From positions 1 to 64,000 of the forward strand of contig NZ_PNCJ01000023.1 of the NCBI RefSeq assembly GCF_005887115.1: a stretch of DNA of 64,000 nt. The letters run 5' to 3'. The position numbers and the translations under genes were made by a program. The notes under the pieces were generated by a model that worked only from the letters and a program-made list of their open reading frames with translations, searched no databases and was not told the origin of the DNA. The DNA comes from Pseudoalteromonas rubra. Its GTDB lineage: Bacteria; Pseudomonadota; Gammaproteobacteria; Enterobacterales; Alteromonadaceae. Positions 44,319-51,848 of this stretch are shown one piece after another; the stretch's first letter is position 1; every line of letters begins with the position of its first letter.

Positions 44319-44738
44319 ATGAATTGCGAATATTTTGCCGATAAAGGCATGAAAATTGAGGGAAACTACTGGCTGGTGCACCCGCAAACGGGCGAAGCCT
44401 GGGATGAGGAGTCTGTAGCTTCCTTTATTGCTGGCTATCAACCGCCCCATTTAAGCGAAGACGCGATAGCTGCACGTAAAGACGAGCTGGTCGATGAGAT
44501 TAAACGTGCCGTCTATGCATGCCTGGAGGCGCAGCAGTGGCGCGTAACTAAGGCGCAGGAGCGAGTGCAACTGGCACAGCTGGGTGGCAGCGAGGCTGAG
44601 CAAGCTGCAGCTGCATTGCAGGCTGAACTGGCAAAACGCGAAGCGTTGCGTCAGAAAAGTGATGAGGCGGAGCAGCAGGTTGCTGATCTGACATCGATAG
44701 AAGCGCTGGATGCATTCAGCTTTACGGCTGAGTTATAG
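44319..44738 (+). CDS. Fibre-associated helical protein, module 3
   Basis: A 139-residue protein. The N-terminal part (NYWLVHPQTGEAWDEESVAS then FIAGYQPPHL) is a short beta/loop segment; residues 50-135 are a charged helix pair rich in Ala/Glu/Gln. AAGGAG precedes the ATG. It holds the place of the chaperone gene in the other modules and may help fold the 42828 fibre. No confident family. Confidence 0.65.
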   Translation: MNCEYFADKGMKIEGNYWLVHPQTGEAWDEESVASFIAGYQPPHLSEDAIAARKDELVDEIKRAVYACLEAQQWRVTKAQERVQLAQLGGSEAEQAAAALQAELAKREALRQKSDEAEQQVADLTSIEALDAFSFTAEL

Positions 44739-44781
44739 AATCCCGCTTAGCTGACGTATTAAAAACGTAAAAATATCTAAC

Positions 44782-44846
44782 CCGGTCAGAATTGACCGGT
44801 TTTCTTCCCGTTAAATCAGTAAGATACACCTAAGCTTGAGAAAGCT
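44782..44846 (+). promoter_or_regulatory. Tailocin promoter element A
   Basis: CCGGTCA-GAAT-TGACCGG (44782-44799) is a perfect palindrome. TTGACC (44792-44797), 22 bases, then -10 TAAGAT (44820-44825). The -10-like TAAGCT is at 44831-44836, around the expected start at 44832. The hairpin AGCTT-GAGA-AAGCT (44833-44846) follows. The palindrome centre is 41.5 bases before the expected start. There is no -35 box at 17 bases, so an activator is likely needed. Confidence 0.8.
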
Positions 44847-44896
44847 AAGTCAAAAGATAAAGACAGCTATTGCGAAGCTGCAAGATTCCGCAAGTT

Positions 44897-44937
44897 AAAA
44901 ACCACCGGCTCATAATGATGAGCGGTGGTTTTTTTAT
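44897..44937 (+). terminator. Intrinsic terminator after element A
   Basis: AAAAACCACCG, CTCATAATGATGAG in the upper stem and loop, CGGTGGTTTTTTT. It lies about 65-105 bases after the element A start, so the unread product would be a small RNA of about 105 nt. Confidence 0.9.
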
Positions 44938-44973
44938 ACCCAGACTTTGGGGAATTAGCGTGTCGATTTTAAA

Positions 44974-45038
44974 CCGGTCAAAGTTGACCGTTTTTAATTC
45001 CATAAAATCAGTAAGATACATCTAAGCTTGAGAAAGCT
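44974..45038 (+). promoter_or_regulatory. Tailocin promoter element B
   Basis: CCGGTCA-AAGT-TGACCGT (44974-44991), one outer mismatch. TTGACC 44984-44989, 22 bases, -10 TAAGAT 45012-45017, TAAGCT at 45023, hairpin AGCTT-GAGA-AAGCT 45025-45038. It is a tandem repeat of element A 192 bases downstream, directly ahead of module 4. Confidence 0.8.
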
Positions 45039-45069
45039 AACGAAAGATTAAAAACAGACTTCCCGTGAT

Positions 45070-45117
45070 AAACCCGATGCGATACTGCCTTGTGCAGTGC
45101 CAAGTCGGGTTTTTTAT
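45070..45117 (+). terminator. Intrinsic terminator between element B and J4
   Basis: AAACCCGA pairs with TCGGGTTT, with a nested ACTGC/GCAGT hairpin, then a T run. It sits between the promoter and the J4 ribosome binding site, so module 4 expression from element B must read through it. Confidence 0.85.
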
Positions 45118-45139
45118 TTTTGCAACAAACGAGGATGAG

Positions 45140-46021
45140 ATGAGCCAATTTCTAACACCAGACCTGTCCCGGGTGCCCATGCCGGATCTGTTACGGGATG
45201 TGGATTTTGAGCAGCAGTTAAAGGAAATCAAACAGCGTTTTTTAGCGTCACATCCTCAGTATGCCGATGCCCTTAAACTGGAAAGCGACCCGCTGACGGC
45301 CTTGTTGCAAACGCTGGCCTACCAGCAGGTATTGAATACTCAGCAGGTAAATGATGCGGTCAAAGGCGTGATGCTGGCAACGGCCAGTGGCGCAGACCTG
45401 GATGCCATCGCGTCGCGCTATAACCTGCTGCGCGACGAAGGTGAAAGCGACACCCGGTTTCGCCAGCGCATTCAGCTGGCCTTTGATGGCTTAAATACCG
45501 CAGGAAGCGCATCGGCTTATGCCTTTCATACTTTGTCACTCGACCCGGCCATTCGTGATGTCACAGTTCACAGCCCGGCGCCATGTGAGATTGTACTGAC
45601 TGTTCTCAGCACAGAAGGCAATGGTGCACCGTCACAGGCGCTGCTCGACAAAGTAGCCAAACACTTTGCTGCCCAGGGATGGGAGCACCAACAAGCCTCT
45701 CGAGTCAGACCCCTGGGTGATCGGGTGACGGTGAATGCCCCGCAGATTGTGCCTTACACAGTCAAAGCGCAGCTGGTTGTATTGCCCGGGCCCTCAGCCG
45801 AAGCAATCCGCCAGGCTGCTGTGGAAAGAATGCAAACGTATCTCGCCAGCCGACAGAAACTCGGCAAAAAAGTGACCCGGGCAGGGCTGTTCGCAGCTTT
45901 GCACCTGGAGGGCGTGGAGGAAGTTAATCTGACTTCTCCAGCGTCAAATATATCCGTGACACATACTCAGTCATCCTGGTGCGAGCATTATGAAGTAGAG
46001 GTAGTCGTCAATCATGAATGA
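45140..46021 (+). CDS. gpJ: Baseplate wedge protein J, module 4
   Basis: A 293-residue J homologue: ESDPLTALLQTLAYQQVLNT, QQVNDAVKGVMLATASGADL, IASRYNLLRDEGESDTRFRQ and AFDGLNTAGSASAYAFHTLS. GAGGA precedes the ATG at 45140; the longer frame begins inside the terminator and is rejected. It is the first gene after promoter elements A and B and overlaps I4 by 8 bases. Confidence 0.9.
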   Translation: MSQFLTPDLSRVPMPDLLRDVDFEQQLKEIKQRFLASHPQYADALKLESDPLTALLQTLAYQQVLNTQQVNDAVKGVMLATASGADLDAIASRYNLLRDEGESDTRFRQRIQLAFDGLNTAGSASAYAFHTLSLDPAIRDVTVHSPAPCEIVLTVLSTEGNGAPSQALLDKVAKHFAAQGWEHQQASRVRPLGDRVTVNAPQIVPYTVKAQLVVLPGPSAEAIRQAAVERMQTYLASRQKLGKKVTRAGLFAALHLEGVEEVNLTSPASNISVTHTQSSWCEHYEVEVVVNHE

Positions 46022-47141
46022 GCTGCTTCCCAGTAATGCAACACCTTTGATACGGGCAATTGAAAGCGAATTCTCGCGGCCCGACAAAATACGGTCTTTG
46101 CTGCTTAACGTTTTGAACATCAAGGCGTTGAGCGAATCTAAGAGGCAAAGTCTGGCCGAACAATGGCAGTTACCGTCCTGTAATAAAGCCGCTTTTTATC
46201 AGGCTGATATTAACCTGCTACTCACCGTGCTGTGGGATGACGAGCTGTGTCCGGCGGCGATGTTACCGGCGCTTGCAGAGGCTTTAAAAATAGCCGGCTG
46301 GGAAAGTTATCTCGATGACAGAGCGCGGCGACGTGCGTTACAGGATGCCTGTATTTTACAGGATATTCGTCTGTTACTGCGTGCCATTTGGGATCCCATG
46401 TTATGTCCTGCCTCCCTGTTGCCCTGGCTGGCCTGGGCTATGTCGGTGGATGAGTGGGATGAAACCTGGTCAGAAACACTAAAACGTCAGGTGATCCGCG
46501 ACGCTTTTGCGGTGCACCAGTATAAAGGCACGCCCTACGCGCTGCAAAAAGCACTCGACAGTTTAAACATTGCTACTGAGATCAGGGAATGGTGGCAGTC
46601 CGAAGGAGCGGACACCCCCTCAGATGAGGTCATGCCGCCTGGTACGATTAAAGTCTGGGCACTGGTGAATCAGAATTTGGACGACCAACAGCAAGGACTG
46701 CTGACTCCCCTGATGCTGAAGAAAATTCGCCGGGTGATCAATGCCGTTAAGCGCGGCGCTATTCATGTGGATTTACAGCTGGGTATAGCACTGAGCGAAT
46801 CCGTGGCCCCTTTTGGAGCTGCACAATCGCCGCTCAATCTTATCGACCATAAAGCCACGGGTTTGGGAGTGACGCCAGACTCAACACAGGGAGCTGTGGC
46901 TACAGCCGCAGCGGGACAGTTACTTAATTGTCAGCGCTGGCACACGACGGGCGAGGGGATTACGCCGGATCCGAGCGAGGGGGTAATGGCAGCGCATGCA
47001 CAGCTGCAGTCCTTAAATACCGCCAGCCTTAAGGCCGAAAGCTTGGGTGTGACGCCCGACTCTATGGCTGGCGCACTGGCGCTGTCTTCAGGACTAGATG
47101 CGCTGAATATTCAATCTTTTCATTTCCAGGGAGTGACGTAA
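46014..47141 (+). CDS. gpI: Tail protein I with internal duplication, module 4
   Basis: A 375-residue, enlarged gpI. A first gpI-like segment (LLTVLWDDELCPAAMLPALA then GWESYLDDRARRRALQDA) is followed by the canonical one (LLRAIWDPMLCPASLLPWLA then SVDEWDETWSETLKRQVIRD), so the core is duplicated. The C-terminus has three repeats of about 29 residues, each starting LGVTPD or GITPD (GVTPDSTQGAV, GITPDPSEGVM, GVTPDSMAGAL). The ATG overlaps the J4 end by 8 bases. The stop overlaps the next start (TAATG). Confidence 0.85.
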   Translation: MNELLPSNATPLIRAIESEFSRPDKIRSLLLNVLNIKALSESKRQSLAEQWQLPSCNKAAFYQADINLLLTVLWDDELCPAAMLPALAEALKIAGWESYLDDRARRRALQDACILQDIRLLLRAIWDPMLCPASLLPWLAWAMSVDEWDETWSETLKRQVIRDAFAVHQYKGTPYALQKALDSLNIATEIREWWQSEGADTPSDEVMPPGTIKVWALVNQNLDDQQQGLLTPLMLKKIRRVINAVKRGAIHVDLQLGIALSESVAPFGAAQSPLNLIDHKATGLGVTPDSTQGAVATAAAGQLLNCQRWHTTGEGITPDPSEGVMAAHAQLQSLNTASLKAESLGVTPDSMAGALALSSGLDALNIQSFHFQGVT

Positions 47142-47698
47142 TGTCAGCATTAACCTTGCAATTTACTCAGGTGGGGCTGGATGCGCTGTTGTCGGCGCGC
47201 GCCAGAGGCTTTAAAGGGCAAATCAGCCATATGGCCTTTGGCGATGCAAGCTACACCCCGTCAAAAACTCAAACCACGCTGCGCAGCCAAAAAGAGCTGG
47301 TGGAAATTGCCGATTCGGATTACACCGACGGCGAAAGCAGTAGCCTGAAAGTGGCCGCCAAATTCGAAGCGCCGCTGGAATACGCCATTGGTGAAATTGG
47401 TGTGTTTCTGGATTCCGGCGAAAAGCTGGCAAATGGTCAGCCCAAGCTGATTTTACTAGGCGTGTATTCTAAACCCAACACCACACTTGGGTACCGCACG
47501 CCAGATGTCAAGGTGTTGCAGTGGCTCACCCTAAGCCTGACCCAGCTGCCCTCCGACAGTGTTGAGGTCAAGCTTGGTGTCGATAACCTCAACCTTATCC
47601 TCGACAACGAGCTGGCCGAATTAACCCTGGCTCAGATTGATACCATGCATCGTCAGATCAATCAGGAATGGCGCTTAGTGGCGCTGGAACAGGCGTAA
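47141..47698 (+). CDS. Tail-collar fibre adaptor (DUF3751), module 4
   Basis: A 185-residue DUF3751 protein: LQFTQVGLDALLSARARGFK, then HMAFGDASYTPSKTQTTLRS, EYAIGEIGVFLDSG and WLTLSLTQLPSDSVEV. It has the same C-terminal docking helix (TLAQIDTMHRQINQEWRLVA) as the modules 1 and 2 adaptors. It is coupled to I4 by a one-base overlap. Confidence 0.85.
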   Translation: MSALTLQFTQVGLDALLSARARGFKGQISHMAFGDASYTPSKTQTTLRSQKELVEIADSDYTDGESSSLKVAAKFEAPLEYAIGEIGVFLDSGEKLANGQPKLILLGVYSKPNTTLGYRTPDVKVLQWLTLSLTQLPSDSVEVKLGVDNLNLILDNELAELTLAQIDTMHRQINQEWRLVALEQA

Positions 47699-47722
47699 CA
47701 CAGGACTTTTTAAGGATTTATT

Positions 47723-48556
47723 ATGTCAACAGACAATACCACAGAATTACTCACCCAGGTGGCCGTACGTGCTAATGCCCTGTGCCAGAGCGTGCAAGAT
47801 CATGCGGGTAATATCAATGCCACGGTAAATGCCAAAAAAGCAGAGATGGACGCCGCAAAACAGCAGGCGCATCAGGATATTCAAAATTATATTGCCGGTG
47901 CACGCGCCGAGCAGTCCCATATTTTGCTAAGCCGAAACCAGCAGATGGAGCCGCTGGGTAGTAATGCGATTAAAGGGTTTACCACTATAGGACTTGAGTC
48001 CTTTGAAGTTGTCAAGGAGGCGACGATATATGGTGAGGTCGGCAAACATGATGAAGACCATACCGGAGGCGGGGTCGCTACAAGTTTTAGGGATAATGTT
48101 TACAGAGGCTATGTCAACAAGAAGTTCCATATTCTCAGGATTAAATGGAAAACGAGTCCAGGCAAAACAGTGCGATTAGATAATACCTATTATCAGGGAT
48201 ACGATCAGGGAGCGCTCACTAAAGGCTGCTATATCAAAGTAATAGAAGGGCAACTTGCAGGAGACCTACAGCCTGTGACAGAGTTTAATGACGGATGGAA
48301 GCTCCATGCTTACCGACAGAAAGCAAATTCGTCAACCGGTGGTTTTTACGCCCCGCACACGGCGCTGTCATTTTCGTCTGAGACTGGGGAGGCCTTGATT
48401 TGTTTATATGGTTCCGTGTCTGGGTATGTAAACCTGGAAGATAACGCATGGGGCTGCTATCCGGAGTTTGCAAGGCCCAGTGATATTGAAAGCCTGACTG
48501 GCAATATCGCAACCCTGAATTCACGAGTGAATGAACTCGAAACGCCTCCAGCCTAA
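47723..48556 (+). CDS. Tail fibre / receptor-binding protein, module 4
   Basis: A 277-residue fibre. Residues 1-65 (MSTDNTTELLTQVAVRANAL then CQSVQDHAGNINATVNAKKA) are nearly shared with the orphan fibre at 49115. The C-terminal tip has the LYGSVSGYVNLEDNAWG motif shared with the module 2 fibre, so it is a mosaic of two other fibres. It ends with a short coiled coil (IESLTGNIATLNSRVNELET). AAGGA precedes the ATG. Confidence 0.8.
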   Translation: MSTDNTTELLTQVAVRANALCQSVQDHAGNINATVNAKKAEMDAAKQQAHQDIQNYIAGARAEQSHILLSRNQQMEPLGSNAIKGFTTIGLESFEVVKEATIYGEVGKHDEDHTGGGVATSFRDNVYRGYVNKKFHILRIKWKTSPGKTVRLDNTYYQGYDQGALTKGCYIKVIEGQLAGDLQPVTEFNDGWKLHAYRQKANSSTGGFYAPHTALSFSSETGEALICLYGSVSGYVNLEDNAWGCYPEFARPSDIESLTGNIATLNSRVNELETPPA

Positions 48557-48577
48557 TACGTAAGCAAGGATCAACAC

Positions 48578-48877
48578 ATGCAACTAATCCACAACGATAC
48601 TGTACTGGCGACTTTGGGTGAGCTGATGAGCGAGGCCCAGATCCGCCATTTTCTGTTAATGAATGAGATAGATGTGCCGTTTGAAGCGCTGACTTTTCGT
48701 TTTGAGCACGAAGAAGCGCTGGAATATCGCCGACTTTCTTACCTGCGTGAATCAGACCCACTCTACATGGAATGGCAATTCGACCAGACAGAGGCGGCCA
48801 AGCAGGCCTGGCTGGACAAAGTGGCCGAAATTAAAGCACGCTTTCCTTTACCTCAGGCACCTGTCTCTGAGGAATAA
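48578..48877 (+). CDS. Small fibre-associated protein, module 4
   Basis: A 99-residue protein with FEHEEALEYRRLSYLRESDP then LYMEWQFDQTEAAKQAWLDK and VAEIKARFPLP, similar in layout to DUF-type phage tail assembly chaperones where a C-terminal helix carries W..KV..I...FP. AAGGA precedes the ATG. It probably assists folding of the 47723 fibre. Confidence 0.7.
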   Translation: MQLIHNDTVLATLGELMSEAQIRHFLLMNEIDVPFEALTFRFEHEEALEYRRLSYLRESDPLYMEWQFDQTEAAKQAWLDKVAEIKARFPLPQAPVSEE

Positions 48878-48925
48878 GCCTGAGTGCAGGCACATGACTA
48901 CGTGCCTTGTTCTTTTTTCTTTGAC

Positions 48926-48990
48926 CCGGTCAGAATTGACCGGTTTTACCTAAGAGAAATCAGTAAGATATACCTAAGCTTGAGAAAGTT
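48926..48990 (+). promoter_or_regulatory. Tailocin promoter element C
   Basis: CCGGTCA-GAAT-TGACCGG (48926-48943), perfect. TTGACC 48936-48941, 22 bases, -10 TAAGAT 48964-48969, TAAGCT at 48975, hairpin AGCTT-GAGA-AAGTT (48977-48990), where a G-U pair replaces G-C, so the stem is kept despite the base change. It precedes the orphan fibre and the whole tail core. Confidence 0.8.
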
Positions 48991-49016
48991 AACTCAAGAC
49001 TTCGGATTCTTCCCTT

Positions 49017-49037
49017 GGGCGTCATGCACGCCTTTTT
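49017..49037 (+). terminator. Intrinsic terminator after element C
   Basis: GGCGT, loop CATGC, ACGCC, then TTTTT. It is about 60 nt after the expected start of element C and 77 bases ahead of the orphan fibre gene. Confidence 0.85.
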
Positions 49038-49114
49038 ATTACCTGAATTATACAGCGGCACAGGGTTGCCGATTCTAAGCCTGCCACTCCTCGGCAAGGC
49101 TCACAGGAGACACT

Positions 49115-49891
49115 ATGTCAACGGACAATAAAACCACGACTGAGCGACTCAGCGATGTGGCCGTACGGGCCAATGCACTGTGTCAGACGGTGGCACAACA
49201 GAGCGATAATATAAATACCAGTTTGCAGCAGGCCAAAGCAGAGTTTGATGACTGGAAGGGATCTTTCACAGAGGTCGTAAATGGACTCTTAGTGCACAAA
49301 GAAGGCCGTAATAAGCGTTTTTCCTTCGCTCAGGTCTTGGATAATGGTGGATATGATGCAAGAGGCCAGGGACCTAATCCAGACTTTGCGACATGCGCCA
49401 ATCCGAAAGAACCTTATTATATTAACTTGCTAGAGTTTGTTGCTGGTGCAAATGGCTGGTTCGGTAACTATGGTGACCGTTTCCGTTGCGAATTTATTAT
49501 GTCACACAGAGGAATGTACAGCACTAGTGATCATATTGTGATTACTGGTACGTCGTTCGAAGATTGTGTATCTGGCCGTGTTGAAATCAAGAATATCACG
49601 GAACATACACTGACTGGTCACTTAGCTCTGTTTGTTTCCGAGCCAAACGGGGACCGCGAAAAAGAGCTTAACCCTAAAATAGAAGATTATAGCAACTCGT
49701 TTCCATTCAACTTTAGGGCGGTAAATCAGGGCTTTGGTCCGGGCGTTGCCAGAATAACACTCAAGGTCGACCCTAAGTTCCATTGTGGCGCCTACAGAGC
49801 ATTGTCGGTTCAATGCGAGTATTCATCGGATAGAGCGCGACCAAGTAACATACGGGTAAGTCATGAACAACCATCCTGGAACCAATTATAG
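49115..49891 (+). CDS. Orphan tail fibre / receptor-binding protein (module 5)
   Basis: A 258-residue fibre. The N-terminus (MSTDNKTTTERLSDVAVRAN then ALCQTVAQQSDNINTSLQQA) is almost the same as the module 4 fibre. The C-terminal 190 residues are unrelated to it and to the other tips. No J, I or adaptor gene belongs to it, so it probably uses the module 4 adaptor as an alternative tip. It has its own promoter element (C). AGGAG precedes the ATG. Confidence 0.75.
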   Translation: MSTDNKTTTERLSDVAVRANALCQTVAQQSDNINTSLQQAKAEFDDWKGSFTEVVNGLLVHKEGRNKRFSFAQVLDNGGYDARGQGPNPDFATCANPKEPYYINLLEFVAGANGWFGNYGDRFRCEFIMSHRGMYSTSDHIVITGTSFEDCVSGRVEIKNITEHTLTGHLALFVSEPNGDREKELNPKIEDYSNSFPFNFRAVNQGFGPGVARITLKVDPKFHCGAYRALSVQCEYSSDRARPSNIRVSHEQPSWNQL

Positions 49892-50197
49892 GAGGGAATG
49901 TGCACTGCAAATATCTGGCTATCGATTGCTCATTTAAGCGCAATGGCACGTTGCCCGATAAATAGGTAGCACTTTTGCTAGTAAGCGGCAGGAGGTTGTT
50001 GAATTTTACTAAGCGCTACAGTCAGTTCCTAAACTACTGATGTGATATCGCTAACAGTCAAGGGATACCCCTGAATTTTCAGGAGTCGGGAGCTATCGTC
50101 TTGCCAGTGAAACTGACACCTGCACTATACCTTCGGGCACGTCGCCCGCCCTGACTCACAGATTGTCTTCGAGTCTTTTTAATCTAAGAGCAAGTCT
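49892..50197. other. Intergenic region between orphan fibre and tail core
   Basis: About 305 bases. A 21-codon GTG frame (49899) with GGAGGG upstream lies at the start and may be a remnant of a chaperone gene. CCTGA/TCAGG (50071-50084) and CGGGC/GCCCG (near 50133) are small stems without T runs. No copy of the promoter palindrome was found here, so the core genes depend on upstream transcription or an unrecognised promoter. Confidence 0.45.
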
Positions 50198-50779
50198 ATG
50201 CAACGAACGACCTTAATCACCCAGGTGCTTGAGCGCCTGACGACGTCCCTGGCACAGGTGGCTCAGGTGGATTACCTAATCCCGAGCCAGGTTGCCCCGG
50301 ACCTGACCCAGCAAGCCCAACTAACAGTAACGCCTACGCAGGAACGCCAGGCCAGCGAGCTGCAAAGTAAAGGCACCGATAAAGGTGTGAGCTATGGACC
50401 AGCGTACAACAAAAACCTCAGCCCAAACCCGCTGGACAGACGGGTGCTGAGTGTGCAGCTCGATATTGCGTTGATGGATGGCGATAAAGCCAGGCTGCTG
50501 GAAAGGCTGGATGAGGTACTCAGCAAAGGCGAAGCCGCGATGTTGGCGGACGACGTGCCCACCCACTGGCAACATTTTATTGCCGAGCAAACGACCTTTG
50601 CGTTTAACCAGCACAGTGAAGGGATTAAAGCACAGTTACAGCTGAGCTGGTCATTTTACTATCAGGTTGAACAGAGCGAGTCACCTGGCACGCCCATCAC
50701 GGATGTTTATCTGGGGCAGCAGGGCTATGAGCACAAGTTAATCTACAGCATGCAAACGCCTGCCGGGGAGGTGCTATGA
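50198..50779 (+). CDS. Tail protein of unassigned role, possible tail terminator
   Basis: A 193-residue soluble protein at the head of the core cluster, overlapping the next gene by 4 bases (ATGA). Visible: TTLITQVLERLTTSLAQVAQ at the N-terminus and AQLQLSWSFYYQVEQ in the C-terminal part, a layout comparable to Mu gp37-type tail terminators (DUF1834). P2 tail terminator/completion genes are otherwise missing from the locus. This assignment is by elimination and position. The ribosome binding site is weak (AAGAG). Confidence 0.55.
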   Translation: MQRTTLITQVLERLTTSLAQVAQVDYLIPSQVAPDLTQQAQLTVTPTQERQASELQSKGTDKGVSYGPAYNKNLSPNPLDRRVLSVQLDIALMDGDKARLLERLDEVLSKGEAAMLADDVPTHWQHFIAEQTTFAFNQHSEGIKAQLQLSWSFYYQVEQSESPGTPITDVYLGQQGYEHKLIYSMQTPAGEVL

Positions 50780-51507
50780 ATCTGGATCCCGCTCAATCTG
50801 AGTTAGCGCTATCTGACTTACAGCACCGATTAAGCAAGCTGATCACGCTGGGTACGGTGCATGAAGTGGACTATGAAGCGGCTCGTGTGAAAGTCAAAAT
50901 CGGTGACTGGATCACCGCTAAGCTGCCCTGGCTGACCGATATGGCTGCACATAATATGACCTGGCGAGCCCCTGAAATTGGTGAGCAGGTAATTGTCCTT
51001 GCGCCTTGTGGCGACACCGCTCAGGGCGTGATCCTGGGCAGTGTGTATAGTGCGGCAGCTGATCACCATAAACCCGACCATGTGTTAGGTGCGGGTGAAG
51101 GGGAAAGTTACGCTGCGGCAAGCAGTCGTGAACATGTGCACCGCACCCGCTATCAGGATGGCGCGCTGGTGGAGTATGACAACCAAAATCATGCTTACCA
51201 CCTTTATGTGCCGGACACGGACGGTGGGGAAACGGCAAGAGTACATATTCATTGTGCCAGAAATATTTCGCTCAAAGCAGATAAACAGCTGGATATCAGT
51301 GCAGTTCAAAGCAATGTGAATATTAAAGCTGAACAGGGAAACCTCAACGTTGAGGCCACCGAGGGGGCGCTGACGGTAAAAGCGAGTAAGGGGGCTTTGA
51401 CACTGGAAGGTAAGACTGTCTCGGTCAAATCCACTGGTGGAAATTTGGATGTGGATGCTGGTGGCAGCACTTTGCTGCTCAAAGGCAACAAAATCGAAGC
51501 GAGTTAG
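50776..51507 (+). CDS. gpV: Baseplate spike protein V
   Basis: A 243-residue P2 gpV-type spike. The N-terminal OB-fold part covers LITLGTVHEVDYEAARVKVK, then WLTDMAAHNMTWRAPEIGEQ and VIVLAPCGDTAQGVILGSVY. The C-terminal 100 residues (from NISLKADKQLDIS) are short repeated strands (NVNIKAEQGNLNVEATEGAL and on) that should form the trimeric beta-helix needle. It is followed by a PAAR gene that may cap the needle. It is the membrane-piercing part of the tail. Confidence 0.9.
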   Translation: MNLDPAQSELALSDLQHRLSKLITLGTVHEVDYEAARVKVKIGDWITAKLPWLTDMAAHNMTWRAPEIGEQVIVLAPCGDTAQGVILGSVYSAAADHHKPDHVLGAGEGESYAAASSREHVHRTRYQDGALVEYDNQNHAYHLYVPDTDGGETARVHIHCARNISLKADKQLDISAVQSNVNIKAEQGNLNVEATEGALTVKASKGALTLEGKTVSVKSTGGNLDVDAGGSTLLLKGNKIEAS

Positions 51508-51522
51508 TAGGGAGAGTTTGAC

Positions 51523-51837
51523 ATGGCAGATGTCAGTATCTTAGGCGATAAAGCCGATGGAAAGCCGCACAATAAGCTTTTTGACCCGGGAGTGGTGTTT
51601 ATTGAAAAACCTGAATCGCGCAAGTTTACCGTCAACGGAAACCCTGTGACTCTGGTGGGAGACAAAATTACAGAGCACCTTAGTAAGGATAAGAAAGTAC
51701 CTCATAAAGAAGTGGTTGTAGCGACTGGTAGCGCTTTATTTACACTCGGTGGCGTGGCTATCGCCAGGGTAGGAGACAGCACGTCCTGTGGTGCTCTGCT
51801 GACTGGCGGAGACGCAAAACTGGACATCAAAACATAA
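51523..51837 (+). CDS. PAAR-like spike-tip protein
   Basis: A 104-residue protein in which VATGSALFTLGGVAIARVGD and STSCGALLTGGDAKL near the C-terminus match the second half of PAAR repeats, the conical tips of T6SS and phage spikes. No effector extension is present. P2 itself makes its own tip within gpV, so a separate cap is a variant also seen in Mu-like and T6SS systems. AGGGAGAG precedes the ATG. Confidence 0.8.
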   Translation: MADVSILGDKADGKPHNKLFDPGVVFIEKPESRKFTVNGNPVTLVGDKITEHLSKDKKVPHKEVVVATGSALFTLGGVAIARVGDSTSCGALLTGGDAKLDIKT

Positions 51838-51848
51838 GGAGGTGAAGC

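Noticed and set aside
30000..50000. Invertible fibre cassettes (phase variation)
   Set aside because: No site-specific invertase gene and no inverted fibre fragments were seen; all fibre genes are intact and on the plus strand.
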